64,000 nucleotides of DNA from Myxococcota bacterium (GTDB lineage: Bacteria > Myxococcota_A > Polyangia > JAAYKL01): positions 1 to 64,000 of the forward strand of contig JASJCT010000007.1 in assembly GCA_030065855.1 (NCBI GenBank), written 5' to 3'. The notes under the pieces were generated by a model, which saw only the letters and a list, made by a program, of their open reading frames with translations, was not told the DNA's origin and searched no databases. Numbering within the stretch: the first letter of the stretch is position 1; each line of letters begins with the position of its first letter. This document shows positions 1 to 9,238 of the stretch, in pieces. The translations under genes and the position numbers were made by a program.

Positions 1-39
1 TTTACCTTTGAAAACAATTGCTTGGACAATTGAAAATCC

Positions 40-249
40 CCCTGCCCCCTTTTTCAAGGGGGATTCTTTTCTGGCGATCCTACGCTATAAAAACACCCAA
101 AAATCCTTAACCGAATGCCATTGTGGCAAAGGGCCGGGGGGATTTCGTCAGTTCCCATGGCATTGCGAGGTGACAAAATCCCCCTTCCCCCCTTTTTCAA
201 GGGGGAATTGGCTATCTTCACCCGACAAAATTCGTTTGACATATCACTA
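40..249 (-). repeat. Dispersed GC-run element, copy A
   Basis: Read on the minus strand it begins TAGTGATATGTCAAACGAA at 249, then has two arms of opposed C and G runs (about 180-215 and 125-150). An extra partial arm lies at 40-75. The same structure recurs at 16598, 42709 and 50628. The first three bases are the stop codon of the lipoprotein gene that ends here. About 250 bases at the window start hold only this element and no gene. Confidence 0.75.
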
Positions 250-2280
250 ATTCATTCCCCAGCCGGGATAGGGTCTTGCTTGTTTGATAAAAAGCGCTGG
301 TGTTTCACCCGGGTCTCCATCGAACTTGAATTCCACATCCATGGCATAGAAATGATCTGGCGTGCTCGGCCCGTATAGGCCGTTAAAAAAAGTATGGATT
401 TCATCCAAGCCAGCGCCCAGCTCTAGGATTTGGGACCTTGTCAGCACGTTTTGATTGGGCTGGACGAGATTGGAGTGATCGATGAAGACAATCGGCTGGC
501 CCGGCATCGCGTAGTGCAGGATGAACTGATCACTGGTAACGCCTGGCGGTGGGATTACCACCGAGACCTCGCCAACCTGAACGTTGACGTAGAATCCCGG
601 TTCCAGCCCCTGCGCGTCAAATATATTGCCAGTCACGGCCACCCCATTGACCTCTTCTGCTGGAAAAGAGCGGTGAACCAGTAGGGCCATGCCCACTGCC
701 TTGTGGTCGATGCTGCGGTAGGCCCGCTCTTCGAACGCGCGAAAATTCCACACGCTCGCCCAAACAGAGCGGATGGCATCTGCCACTGGGTAGGCGGGGT
801 CGCTTGGATCCCCGCTTTTTGAAGTGTAGAGCCCAGCGCCGGTAAACCCATCCAGATCCTCGCAGTTGGTGCTCGATCGGAACCGCATCCGTATGCTGGG
901 ATACTCTGCCTGGATCTTGCCCTCGACCATAAACAGAAAGTCTTCTCTGATCGGCGCCAATTTCATTTGGTCTTTAAAATCTTTAAGGGCAGCTTTGCGC
1001 ACCATCGGATCATTTTGAAATGCTTCATCTGCCATCAAGCCGTCAATGACCGCATCAAAGCCATTTTCCTCCATGAATTGCCGATAATAGTAGATAGGGA
1101 TCGCAAATGCCTTGGGGAATGGTACCTTTTGGCTGTCCATATGGGGAAACGCACCGAAATGACTGGCTTTACCGCCATACGCGGGAATGGCCGCGGCCAG
1201 GGCAGGACCCAGGCCCAAGGTTTCAATATCGAGCATATCCTCAATATTCTTAAAGGCAGTGGTAGTGAGATCCATGGTCGGAACAATGATCTCAGTGGGC
1301 TTGTTTGCCTCCCACCAGGCATCGGCCTCAGCCTTTGATACTTCGGTTATTGAATACTCGAAAGGGCCAACATCTAACCGCACCCACTTGCCCGCCAATG
1401 CGCGCAGGGTCGCGTCTGTGAACGCGCCCTTGAGGCCCATGTTGGGGGTGCCCCGATTTTGAGAGAGCACATTGATATGGGACAGGGGTGTTTGGAAATC
1501 AGTTGTAATAATGCCCATGACAACCGAAATATCGTTGGGCACCGCGTCCAATACGGCAATGTCGCGAAACGAGACATTGCCGACTTCCAAGTCTTCAGCT
1601 GTCAAGAACCGCAGTTGCCCCATGCTAACGCCCAAATTCAAGGGCTGGTAGTCGATGCCCTCAAATAATTCTTCTGTACTGATCACGCGGATATGGTCCG
1701 GTAATTTGGCAGCTTCCAGCTCAACCGTTTCAGAGGTCGGGTGAAAGAACAGGTTGTCTTGAATGAATGCGTTTTCAGCAATGTATTGATAGGCTGCGGT
1801 TATCATATCGGCCGTTGACGTATCATAGGGCGCTATCTCGTAGCAGTAGATATTCGGCCCTTCGTAATAAGTCAGTGCGCCGAGTAAAAATCGCCGCGAT
1901 GGGGAGTAGTACTCGGTGGTATTGAACGATGCCAGCTGGGGCACAATAGGCTTGCCGTTGCCAGATAGATGGGCAGAAGCAAACTCCCAATGCGTCTGAT
2001 AAAGTGCGCTATTTTGAAAGTATAATGCGTCTCCGTCCACCCGATCCACAACTGTTTTTGTCGATCGGGCACCTGGTATCGCTGCGTCAAGTGGCCTTGA
2101 AGCCAATGCTAAAAAATCTTCTGCGCATCCGATTTGGGTTGCATAGTCCGGCGTTGTGCCCACGGGTATGCTGCACTCCCAATTTGCCTCTGTCGTATCC
2201 CCGTTGCAGGATAAGCAACAGGCGAACCACAAAAACGAAATAAGCGGAAATACGAAACTTTTTTTCTCCATACCCGACAT
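247..2280 (-). CDS. Exported lipoprotein with PEP-synthase/pyruvate dikinase-like domains
   Basis: The 677-residue product starts at the ATG at 2280, which follows a GAGAAAGG ribosome site. An upstream in-frame start would bury the signal sequence. A hydrophobic segment ends in the lipobox LSCNG, so an envelope lipoprotein is expected. Near residues 260-282 a TPLSHINVLSQNRGTP stretch resembles the swivelling phosphohistidine domain of PEP-utilising enzymes. From about residue 365 the protein resembles the ATP-grasp-like N-terminal domain of PPDK and PEP synthase, with GGKASHFG near 369 and RSSTNCEDLDG near 468. The domain order differs from classical PEP synthase. A nucleotide-binding fold outside the cytoplasm is unexpected, so catalysis is uncertain. 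It is the last gene of a leftward run, and its stop codon lies in repeat copy A. Confidence 0.7.
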   Translation of the reverse strand: MSGMEKKSFVFPLISFLWFACCLSCNGDTTEANWECSIPVGTTPDYATQIGCAEDFLALASRPLDAAIPGARSTKTVVDRVDGDALYFQNSALYQTHWEFASAHLSGNGKPIVPQLASFNTTEYYSPSRRFLLGALTYYEGPNIYCYEIAPYDTSTADMITAAYQYIAENAFIQDNLFFHPTSETVELEAAKLPDHIRVISTEELFEGIDYQPLNLGVSMGQLRFLTAEDLEVGNVSFRDIAVLDAVPNDISVVMGIITTDFQTPLSHINVLSQNRGTPNMGLKGAFTDATLRALAGKWVRLDVGPFEYSITEVSKAEADAWWEANKPTEIIVPTMDLTTTAFKNIEDMLDIETLGLGPALAAAIPAYGGKASHFGAFPHMDSQKVPFPKAFAIPIYYYRQFMEENGFDAVIDGLMADEAFQNDPMVRKAALKDFKDQMKLAPIREDFLFMVEGKIQAEYPSIRMRFRSSTNCEDLDGFTGAGLYTSKSGDPSDPAYPVADAIRSVWASVWNFRAFEERAYRSIDHKAVGMALLVHRSFPAEEVNGVAVTGNIFDAQGLEPGFYVNVQVGEVSVVIPPPGVTSDQFILHYAMPGQPIVFIDHSNLVQPNQNVLTRSQILELGAGLDEIHTFFNGLYGPSTPDHFYAMDVEFKFDGDPGETPALFIKQARPYPGWGMN

Positions 2281-2452
2281 ATAGATGAAGCCTTTCTCAA
2301 ATCTAGCGCGACCGCTCGGTCCTAGGCTTTTCAACCAAGAGAAGAGTACCACGAATAATGAAAATAGGTTCACAGGAAAGAAACAAGACCTTCACGCACG
2401 TGTAACCCTGAAGCCGGCCTGGGGTCGGTGGCGTGTGTCGCTTGATCGCAGA

Positions 2453-3415
2453 TTAGCCACAGGTCAGATCATCCTTGCAGGTCTGCCCTTGGGGACAGTC
2501 GCCATCGTCAGTGCAGGAGATCACCCCTTCCACTTCTACTGGCAACGAAAGTTCCGAAACAACGAGGAACTCGACACAGCCCGGCGCGATCTGGGTTGCG
2601 TCTGCGGTATGCCTGGACAGGCCAATCGTTGGAAAGCCGGATAGTCCTTGGTCTATCAGCCGCGTGATCAAGTCTCCGGGGATTGAGAAGGAACCCGTAT
2701 CTGCTGTATCGCACTGGATCCGTTTTGGGCTCACCCCGTGGTTGTTGAGGTTGAGTGTGATCCTGACCCTTGCAGTACCCAACGGCACGGCTGGTAGAGC
2801 CCACGCAACCTCTATTGGCGTATCCTTCTTGATGTAAAAACTTTCCGTCAAAATAGAGAGAAAGCCAACGCCCTGACCGCGCAAAACAAACGGGTCTTCC
2901 TCACTGCCTGTGGCATCCAGTGTGATATTTGCCCCTTCCGCGTAGCCAGGGTGGGGCAAGGATCCCGGGTTTGTATAAAAAAAGGTCGGTGCTGTGGCTG
3001 ACATGGTCACGGTGGTTTTCATGCCAGTGACCGTGACCGTGCCCATATCGCGCCCCGCTGGATAGGGAATGCACATTCCTTGGCTGTTGCACACCTCTCC
3101 GGCTTCGCAGGCAGGATCGCAAATATAGTTGGGCTGCTCCAGCAGGCGGCACGCGCCCATTTCTTCAACTATGTTGGGAATATCAGTCGGCACAACCCCA
3201 TCCAATACCCTGCCTTGCACGCCGGTATAGCTCTCTGTCAAATCAACCCGGAACGCGCCTACCTTAAGCGCGGGATCGCAAGCATTGTATTCAGATAGGG
3301 GGTCGTTATTTGCATCGCTGTCTTCGTCCTCCCCGTCGCATGTCGTGAAAAAAGCCGCCACAGCAATACTGATCAAGCTGCGTTGAAGGGCTTTAGAAAG
3401 CGGTTTCATTCTCAT
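2453..3415 (-). CDS. Cys-rich lipoprotein, paralogue of the gene at 8087
   Basis: The 320-residue product has an AAGGAG site before its ATG, a short signal peptide ending in FFTTC (lipobox) and an acidic linker. The remainder aligns over its whole length with the product of 8087-9142: shared features include a CDPxC cluster, a LNNHG segment, TADAT and a C-terminal CxxDxDCPxGQxC motif. No enzymatic motif is visible. The conserved cysteine pairs suggest disulphides outside the cytoplasm. It lies directly downstream of the barrel-like protein gene (16 bp gap), in the sigma/FecR run. I do not recognise a named family. Confidence 0.65.
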   Translation of the reverse strand: MRMKPLSKALQRSLISIAVAAFFTTCDGEDEDSDANNDPLSEYNACDPALKVGAFRVDLTESYTGVQGRVLDGVVPTDIPNIVEEMGACRLLEQPNYICDPACEAGEVCNSQGMCIPYPAGRDMGTVTVTGMKTTVTMSATAPTFFYTNPGSLPHPGYAEGANITLDATGSEEDPFVLRGQGVGFLSILTESFYIKKDTPIEVAWALPAVPLGTARVRITLNLNNHGVSPKRIQCDTADTGSFSIPGDLITRLIDQGLSGFPTIGLSRHTADATQIAPGCVEFLVVSELSLPVEVEGVISCTDDGDCPQGQTCKDDLTCG

Positions 3416-3431
3416 AGGGTATTCTCCTTCG

Positions 3432-4532
3432 CTATTGAAATAATGCGACCTCTAGATTCAAAAACCCCTCGATCAAGGGTTTGCCAAACCGGGCCACAGG
3501 GGCACCGGCAAAATAAACTGTCACTTCGGGCAGGCACACACTGGCTCGTATGCCAGCCCGGATCCAAAAATATTGAGACAATACCAATCCCATCCGCCCT
3601 GTTGCGCCGACAAGGGCCACTGACGTGATGTCTTTTTTTTCAGCATATTCTATCGAGGCGGATTGCCCCTCGCTCCAGGCGAACAGAGCGCCCCCGCCAA
3701 TGCCCACGGACGGCCGAAAAAGGCCAGCGTTCAACAGCTCTGCGTATGCCCACCCCCGAACCAGTGCATATCTGAAAGACGAAGTGGATCGGTCCGTCTC
3801 GATGTCGCGTCCCAACAGGGATAGGGATCCGTCGATTTCCATAGAGAAAAGGGCCAGGGGATGCCACGTGATCGCCGCTACTGCAGATCCGAGAATCCCC
3901 GCCCCCCCAGGAGCCCCAGACGCCCCCATGCCTACACCCAACCCAATACTGGGATGATGCGCCGTTGCTTGCCGGATATCTCGCGCGGCTGGGTGTGGCT
4001 CGTGTGTCAATAGTTTGGGAGGCTCTGGGGCTGGGGCTTGCTGAGTTGGTTTATCACTCATCTGGGGCCTTGGCTGCTCAAATAGAGCAGCGCGAATTGC
4101 CTCTACTGCTTGTAACGCTGCAATGGCCACGCGCTCAGAATCTGTGTTACCGGTAAGGCCCAACCGCCGGGTTGTGATCTCTCCTGTCTCAGGATGGGTC
4201 ATCCAAAGATCCGCTTCCTTGAACGGGTTTTCCACTCGCCTGGAGATGCTGATGACGCACGTTGCTTTGCTTTTCTCTGCAATGGCCGTCATTTGGGAAT
4301 GCTGCGCCTCCTCGGTCCCATAGACCCCATCGACCGTTTCTACCGGAACCCCCAACGCGACAAACTCCTCCAAAACTGATTTTTCTACCTCTGGCCAAGT
4401 TTGGTTGGGGCAGCAGGTTCTCAGGCTGACCAGCACAATCGAAGACCCAGGGCTGGTGCCGGCCGCAGCGCGCGGTATGGCTGCGCTAAATACGACACAA
4501 AGGCCAAAGACCGCTACATGGGATTTTGCCAC
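3432..4532 (-). CDS. Envelope protein: N-terminal periplasmic domain plus probable beta-barrel, FecR-linked
   Basis: A GTG start at 4532 with GGAG 8 bases upstream gives 366 residues. A signal peptide is cleavable near AAAG. Residues about 30-150 form an alpha/beta domain with a twin-Cys CCPNQTW and a region ending SERVAIAALQAVEAIRAAL. A Pro/Gln-rich linker follows. From about residue 195 there are alternating Gly/aromatic beta strands ending in a terminal Phe-Gln, as in outer-membrane barrels. The gene follows the FecR gene by 30 bp. The same layout (small N-domain, Pro/Ala linker, barrel) occurs in the protein at 39167, also beside a sigma/FecR pair. A role as envelope sensor or output of that system is inference. 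Confidence 0.55.
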   Translation of the reverse strand: MAKSHVAVFGLCVVFSAAIPRAAAGTSPGSSIVLVSLRTCCPNQTWPEVEKSVLEEFVALGVPVETVDGVYGTEEAQHSQMTAIAEKSKATCVISISRRVENPFKEADLWMTHPETGEITTRRLGLTGNTDSERVAIAALQAVEAIRAALFEQPRPQMSDKPTQQAPAPEPPKLLTHEPHPAARDIRQATAHHPSIGLGVGMGASGAPGGAGILGSAVAAITWHPLALFSMEIDGSLSLLGRDIETDRSTSSFRYALVRGWAYAELLNAGLFRPSVGIGGGALFAWSEGQSASIEYAEKKDITSVALVGATGRMGLVLSQYFWIRAGIRASVCLPEVTVYFAGAPVARFGKPLIEGFLNLEVALFQ

Positions 4533-4562
4533 TCACCCATCTCCTGATATTCTCAAGATATT

Positions 4563-5870
4563 CTACTGTGTGAGAATGAATTGGGCCATCTCTGAGAAGG
4601 CGCCATTGGGGTAGAGGGACTGATATCGGCGTGCAGTATCAGTCGCCTCGGCCGTTTGGCCTGCCTTGTGGCAGGCATCCATCAACCTGCCCAGCGCCTC
4701 CTCTCTCAAGGGGCCCTTTGGATTCTCCCTGAGGTAGGTTCGGAACCATTTTTGGGCAGTGATCGGATTTTCCCTGAGCTCGATCTCGACGCGTCCGAGC
4801 AGGAATGTGGCTGCTTGCCCACGCAGGGAATTGCCAAAGCGCTGGCGTATGGCAAGTAGCAGCTGCTTAGCCAGTGCATCGCGATGCATATAGCGCGCTG
4901 CATTGGCGAGCTGCCACAGATCTTCTACGTCTGATCTATTGATGACCGTTTTGATGCCAACTTTAGCAGCCACCTCAATTGCACTGGCATAATTCTTGGA
5001 TCTGCAAAGAGCCACCCAGTCTTCGGAGTGGTCTTTTCCAGTCAGCTGCGATTTTCGAGCCGCACCTGAGGAGCCCCTGTCAGATGCCCGGTCACTTGCC
5101 CTTTCACGAGGCATTAAATTATCTTCTATTGTTTCTCCTTGCTGAAATACTGCTGCCACCTCGGCATTTGAAGAATCCACAGGCGTGTCCGGTCTATTGT
5201 CCAGTCGAGGGTGCGGATCAGGGGACAGCGTGACACTGTCGCCGTCTGCTATCAAGTGGTTTCCCGCGGCCAATCGAATGCCGCTTTTATTGAGCCGGGT
5301 GCCACTGACGAGGACCAGTCCCTTTTCAACCCCCACCTTAAACACCGATGTAGTGGCGTTCCAACGGGCGTTAAAGATTGTCCCCAAGACCGAAACCTGA
5401 TACGGCCCTGCATGCAACACCCAGCTTGTCTTGCCATCGCCTTTGATGCGGGCGCGAACAGTACCATCGGCCAGGGCAACCCGAACGTTTTTGCGGGTCG
5501 ATGAAACGATAGTTGCCGATGTCTTGGCGCCAAGCACCAAGGTGCTCCCTCCTTCGAACACAATCGGCAACTCCCGGTCCTGCGGTGTTTCTAAACGCGA
5601 TCCCACATTGCCTTTGGCCATCTGCTCCCCTAGCCAGAAATGCAAAGGCTGTTGCACGGCGTAGAATCCAATAAGGCAGGCACCTGCGATAAGCGCAGCA
5701 CTGGCAGCAGACCAAGCTAGTATCTGTTTTTTCCTGGATCTGGGTACTGTCGCGCTAACCGATAACAGGTCTCTCTGCTGGGCCAACCGACGGGCATCTG
5801 AAGGTCCGGTCCCGAGCGCCTTGGCCAGGGTTTCCCCCACCTGCTTCAGCATTTCGTTCTCATCCGTCAT
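4563..5870 (-). CDS. FecR-domain transmembrane protein with C-terminal TPR-like region
   Basis: The 435-residue product has a cytoplasmic N-terminus of about 47 residues and one membrane segment at about 48-70 (ILAWSAASAALIAGACLIGF). A FecR domain spans roughly 90-195, and tetratricopeptide-like helices fill the last 130 residues. FecR proteins transmit a periplasmic signal to an ECF sigma factor. Its ATG overlaps the stop of the sigma gene by four bases (ATGA), indicating translational coupling. Fusion of FecR to a TPR tail suggests a periplasmic protein-protein contact, perhaps with the barrel protein encoded next. There is no recognisable N-terminal zinc finger, unlike the paralogue at 40836. 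Confidence 0.8.
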   Translation of the reverse strand: MTDENEMLKQVGETLAKALGTGPSDARRLAQQRDLLSVSATVPRSRKKQILAWSAASAALIAGACLIGFYAVQQPLHFWLGEQMAKGNVGSRLETPQDRELPIVFEGGSTLVLGAKTSATIVSSTRKNVRVALADGTVRARIKGDGKTSWVLHAGPYQVSVLGTIFNARWNATTSVFKVGVEKGLVLVSGTRLNKSGIRLAAGNHLIADGDSVTLSPDPHPRLDNRPDTPVDSSNAEVAAVFQQGETIEDNLMPRERASDRASDRGSSGAARKSQLTGKDHSEDWVALCRSKNYASAIEVAAKVGIKTVINRSDVEDLWQLANAARYMHRDALAKQLLLAIRQRFGNSLRGQAATFLLGRVEIELRENPITAQKWFRTYLRENPKGPLREEALGRLMDACHKAGQTAEATDTARRYQSLYPNGAFSEMAQFILTQ

Positions 5871-6484
5871 CTTGCTTTATCCTGAATAAGTGCCGCCAAC
5901 ACCACGTCCTTTTTGGCCCGCTCTAAGAATTCCTTTTTGGCCCGAGCAATCCTTCGCTTGGCCGTTGCCAGGGAATATCCAGCTGCAACAGCCACTTCCC
6001 CCAGGGTGTGGCCCTCGACAAACCTTAGAATAAAAGCGATATGATCATCTGTCTTCATTTGTCTAAGAATTGCAAACACGCGCCTCGTCATCAGTTGTTG
6101 ACTGGTATCTGTGCTGTCTTTGGCATAGCTGAGCGGCTCTGGCGTGGGAATGAGCATCCTGCGGTACTTTCTATTGCGTATCTCCCGACGCGCGGTATTG
6201 ATGGTAACGCCGATGATCCAATCTTCCAAACTACTTGGATTCCTTATTTTTTTTGCCGAAGAAAGAATGTTAATAAAAACCTGATGCACCACATCGTCGT
6301 GCTCCTGATCTGCTCCGAGCAGCCGCCAGATGTAGCGATTGATCAGGTCGCCAAACCGATCGTAAAGCGCTGCTGTTGCAACTGGATCCCCGCTGACCAG
6401 GCCTGCGACGAGTGCGTGGTTATGTTGTGTGTTGCGCCGCAGCGGAATAACCTGGGCTCCCTGTTTTGTCCCTTGTGCACGCAT
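5867..6484 (-). CDS. ECF-type RNA polymerase sigma factor
   Basis: The product is 205 residues. Region 2 lies at about 35-100 (LYDRFGDLINRYIW, then DDVVHQVFINIL and a WIIGVTINTARREIR segment). A region 4 helix-turn-helix is near 150-195 (HTLGEVAVAAGYSLATAKRRIARAK). GTG at 6487 and ATG at 6484 are both possible; a GAGG four bases before the ATG favours 6484. It is directly coupled to the FecR gene. Upstream lies an AACCGG-containing stretch (about 6518-6537) that could be an autoregulated promoter, but I cannot define it. It is the first of three ECF sigma factors in the window. Confidence 0.88.
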   Translation of the reverse strand: MRAQGTKQGAQVIPLRRNTQHNHALVAGLVSGDPVATAALYDRFGDLINRYIWRLLGADQEHDDVVHQVFINILSSAKKIRNPSSLEDWIIGVTINTARREIRNRKYRRMLIPTPEPLSYAKDSTDTSQQLMTRRVFAILRQMKTDDHIAFILRFVEGHTLGEVAVAAGYSLATAKRRIARAKKEFLERAKKDVVLAALIQDKAR

Positions 6485-6564
6485 CACGCCTCATCACTAT
6501 AGAGAGTGCCGGTTGACCAGCAAACCGGTTCAATTATTCTGCTCTCATCAGATTTATGGCGCGT

Positions 6565-7854
6565 TTAGTTGATCCAAATCGGCGCTGTGACAGCGAGCTG
6601 ATATTCTCCATCATCGTCGAATACATCTTTTTCAGTGACCTGGACGTAGTAGTAACCCCGCTTTGGTTGCAGTTTGGGTTGCCAGGTGACAGACGTGGCA
6701 TTGGCCTCAGGTTTGAATTCAGCTACTGTGATGCCGCCATTGGAAATGATTTCCACCAGGGTGATCGGTTCGTCGTCAATGACTTGGACGAAGAATGTGA
6801 TCGGCCTTGACGGCAGTGGCAGTTCAGAGCCCATCCAGAAGGCATCTGTTTTAAATATAATTTTCATGTTGGGATCATCGGTCGCGTAGATGCGTCGCGC
6901 CTTCATTGCTTCGAATAAGGACCACTTGCTGAGCGTGTGGCCGATGTAGACCGACCGATGACTGTTGGCTTTCAAGCTGTGGTTGTCCTGATTGTTTGTC
7001 GGCGCGACGCGCCAGCCGCGATCAAGTGCAATGGAATAGTAGTTAATGTAGGTGCCGTCGTTAATGCCTTGGTCTTTATTACCAGTTTCGATGGCATAAA
7101 AATTGTCTGCCACATCTTTGTCGATCGTAAGATAGTTGAACAAGTCCGGCTCTCGCCCTGGGTGATTGAACTGGGCAAGTGCGCCGACCGCGTCGATCCA
7201 GTCGTAGATCAGGTCGAGATCTGGTGCCAGCACACGGTCGATGTATTCATGGGTCCAGAACGCGCAGATATCTCCTACCGCAGGGTGTGTCCATTCAAAT
7301 CCGCGCAATGCGACAAACACACCGGTTTCATTATAGAATTCTGCTGCACGCCCCGCTTCGTCCCATTCAGCGTCGTTTATCATATAGCCGTGGTCGGTTA
7401 CTGCGTAGAAGTCAAAGCCCGCGATATCTCTGGCCCAGGCAAACGCCTCATGAGGCGTACCCATGCCGTCGGAGTTCCCTGTGTGGCTGTGGAAGTTGCC
7501 AAAATAGAACTGCATCCCGCCAAGCGGATCGTCCGTTTCAGTGTCGGTGTCCGTATCTATGTCGATATCTGTATCTGAATCCACATCTGAGCCTGAATCT
7601 TCATCCGTGTCTGTATCTTCACTTTGACTGTCGCTATCCCCGTCAGCATCGGTATCCCCGTCACTGTCCACATCTCCGCTGGTTTCGCTGTCGCCAGTGG
7701 CGTCGCTGTCAGCATCTGTGCTGTTTGTCGAACCAGATACAGAATCATCATTAGAATGCATCATAGAGGCGTCCACATGACGACAGCCAAAAACGACAAA
7801 AACGAGCGCCAAAAGAAAAAGAAACGGGATAAATTTGTTTTTTTTCGCTTTCAT
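6565..7854 (-). CDS. PHP-domain metallohydrolase-like lipoprotein (CehA/McbA type) with Asp-Thr/Ser linker
   Basis: The ATG at 7854 is preceded by a purine-rich site and starts a signal peptide ending FGCR; the longer frame to 7905 would bury it. The mature 429-residue protein begins with about 90 residues of Ser/Thr-Asp repeats. A PHP domain follows with metal-ligand motifs NFHSHTG, VTDHG, FEWTH and FNHPG, and then a short beta-rich C-terminal domain. PHP enzymes hydrolyse phosphoesters or related bonds using two or three metals; the substrate here is unknown. It lies about 80 bp upstream of the sigma factor on the same strand, so it may head that operon. Confidence 0.8.
   Translation of the reverse strand: MKAKKNKFIPFLFLLALVFVVFGCRHVDASMMHSNDDSVSGSTNSTDADSDATGDSETSGDVDSDGDTDADGDSDSQSEDTDTDEDSGSDVDSDTDIDIDTDTDTETDDPLGGMQFYFGNFHSHTGNSDGMGTPHEAFAWARDIAGFDFYAVTDHGYMINDAEWDEAGRAAEFYNETGVFVALRGFEWTHPAVGDICAFWTHEYIDRVLAPDLDLIYDWIDAVGALAQFNHPGREPDLFNYLTIDKDVADNFYAIETGNKDQGINDGTYINYYSIALDRGWRVAPTNNQDNHSLKANSHRSVYIGHTLSKWSLFEAMKARRIYATDDPNMKIIFKTDAFWMGSELPLPSRPITFFVQVIDDEPITLVEIISNGGITVAEFKPEANATSVTWQPKLQPKRGYYYVQVTEKDVFDDDGEYQLAVTAPIWIN
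7525..7745 (-). repeat. Coding tandem repeat for Asp-Ser/Asp-Thr linker
   Basis: An imperfect six-base periodicity encodes alternating Asp with Ser/Thr in the PHP lipoprotein. It is a low-complexity expansion of the kind also found at 9319, 19655 and 21928. Confidence 0.8.
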
Positions 7855-7958
7855 ACCATTCCCTACCCCCTCTCTTAACATAGCAATCCAAGCCCAAATC
7901 TTCAAAAAGAAAATCTGGAAAATACCACGGGTTCACCTTATTATTAAAATTGGAATTT

Positions 7959-7979
7959 GATGAAAACTGGTATTTCATC
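7959..7979. promoter_or_regulatory. Small inverted repeat in a divergent promoter region
   Basis: GATGAAA and TTTCATC are separated by 7 bases, in the 232-bp space between the divergently transcribed lipoprotein genes at 7854 and 8087. It could be an operator or a chance palindrome. No clear -35/-10 pair was assigned. Confidence 0.25.
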
Positions 7980-8086
7980 ATCTCTTTCCGGGGTTAAAAC
8001 GCATGTGCGAAGACCCAAATTGGAGCGTTCGTGGAACTATATGAAAACCCAGGCGTGTGGGTCGATTGAGATCGAGGAGTTATTCA

Positions 8087-9142
8087 ATGATTCTATGTTC
8101 AGGTAGGGACCGATGCTCGACTTTTCTGATGGGTCTTGTGCTTCTCTTTACTACAATGGCATGTGGTTCGAACGATGCAGACGAGCCGATTGATACCAAC
8201 GGTTCGGATGAGGATGAATCAACCGATACTGCCACGGATACCGAGGACACGGATGAGGATGACACGGACAGCGCGTATGATGCCTACGAGCTGTGCCCCT
8301 ACGACACCCACCACGGTACGTTCAAAATCATGCTCCAATCAGCCCAGGGCGATGTGGATCCCTTTACTGGCGTGGAGGGATACGTAGCAGATATCATTAA
8401 GCCCACGACCATTCCGATTGTCCTGCAGACCCAAGGCGGGTGCCAGCTGCTTCAAGCACCGGTTTACGAATGTGATCCACCCTGCTCTCCGCTCCAAACG
8501 TGCGGTCCGGACAACGAATGTTTTGACGCTCCGACAAACCAGGACGTGGGGACCATCACCATCGAGGGATGTAAAAATACCGTAACAATGACTCCCAATA
8601 TTTCGAATTTCTATACCAACCTGGACCCGCTCCCCGAGATAGGGTGTGAACGGGGCGCAGATATTTATTTCAAAGCAACAGGTGGGGAGTTTGAGCCATT
8701 TGCACTTCGAGGCCGCGGCATCGATTACCTGGGCGTTTCACAAGAAGCGGTAACAGCCGAGCAAGGCGAGCCGATGGAGGTCACCTGGCCCCCATTGTCA
8801 GACGATTTACCCACGCGTATGCGCATGGAAGTCAAATTAAACAACCACGGTCCAGGAATAAAGACCTGGATAGCGTGCGATATCGAAGATACCGGGTCTG
8901 TTACAATTTCTAAGGACTTGGTGAATGGATTATTCGATGCAGGTGTCTCGGGGTACCCATCGATCGTCTTTTGGCGCCAAACCGCAGATGCGACGACCCT
9001 TTCACTGGGATGTGTGCAGTTTCTGGTGATGACCCGAGAGGGCCGAGAGGTAACCATCCCCGGCGTGATTTCCTGCTCAACCGATGAAGACTGCCCAGAC
9101 GGGCAGATCTGTCTTCCCCATATGATTTGTGGGGAAGAATAG
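8087..9142 (+). CDS. Cys-rich lipoprotein, paralogue of the gene at 2453
   Basis: The ATG at 8087 follows GAGGAG by seven bases and is preferred over the in-frame GTG at 8057. The 351-residue product has a signal peptide ending TMACGS, an Asp/Thr-rich linker of about 45 residues and a C-terminal 280-residue region. That region is collinear with the protein at 2453: CDPPC, a TITIEG-x-KNTVTM segment, LNNHGPG, QTADATT and DEDCPDGQIC. The function is unknown. The two paralogues lie about 5 kb apart on opposite strands around the sigma/FecR run, consistent with a shared envelope role. Confidence 0.65.
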   Translation: MILCSGRDRCSTFLMGLVLLFTTMACGSNDADEPIDTNGSDEDESTDTATDTEDTDEDDTDSAYDAYELCPYDTHHGTFKIMLQSAQGDVDPFTGVEGYVADIIKPTTIPIVLQTQGGCQLLQAPVYECDPPCSPLQTCGPDNECFDAPTNQDVGTITIEGCKNTVTMTPNISNFYTNLDPLPEIGCERGADIYFKATGGEFEPFALRGRGIDYLGVSQEAVTAEQGEPMEVTWPPLSDDLPTRMRMEVKLNNHGPGIKTWIACDIEDTGSVTISKDLVNGLFDAGVSGYPSIVFWRQTADATTLSLGCVQFLVMTREGREVTIPGVISCSTDEDCPDGQICLPHMICGEE

Positions 9143-9238
9143 ACGTTTTGAGCTCTTTATGCCGACTGGTGACACTCTATTATCTGAAATATGAAAATAG
9201 GGCTTTTAAGGAGTTTTTACAGTAAAAGGAGTTCATCC

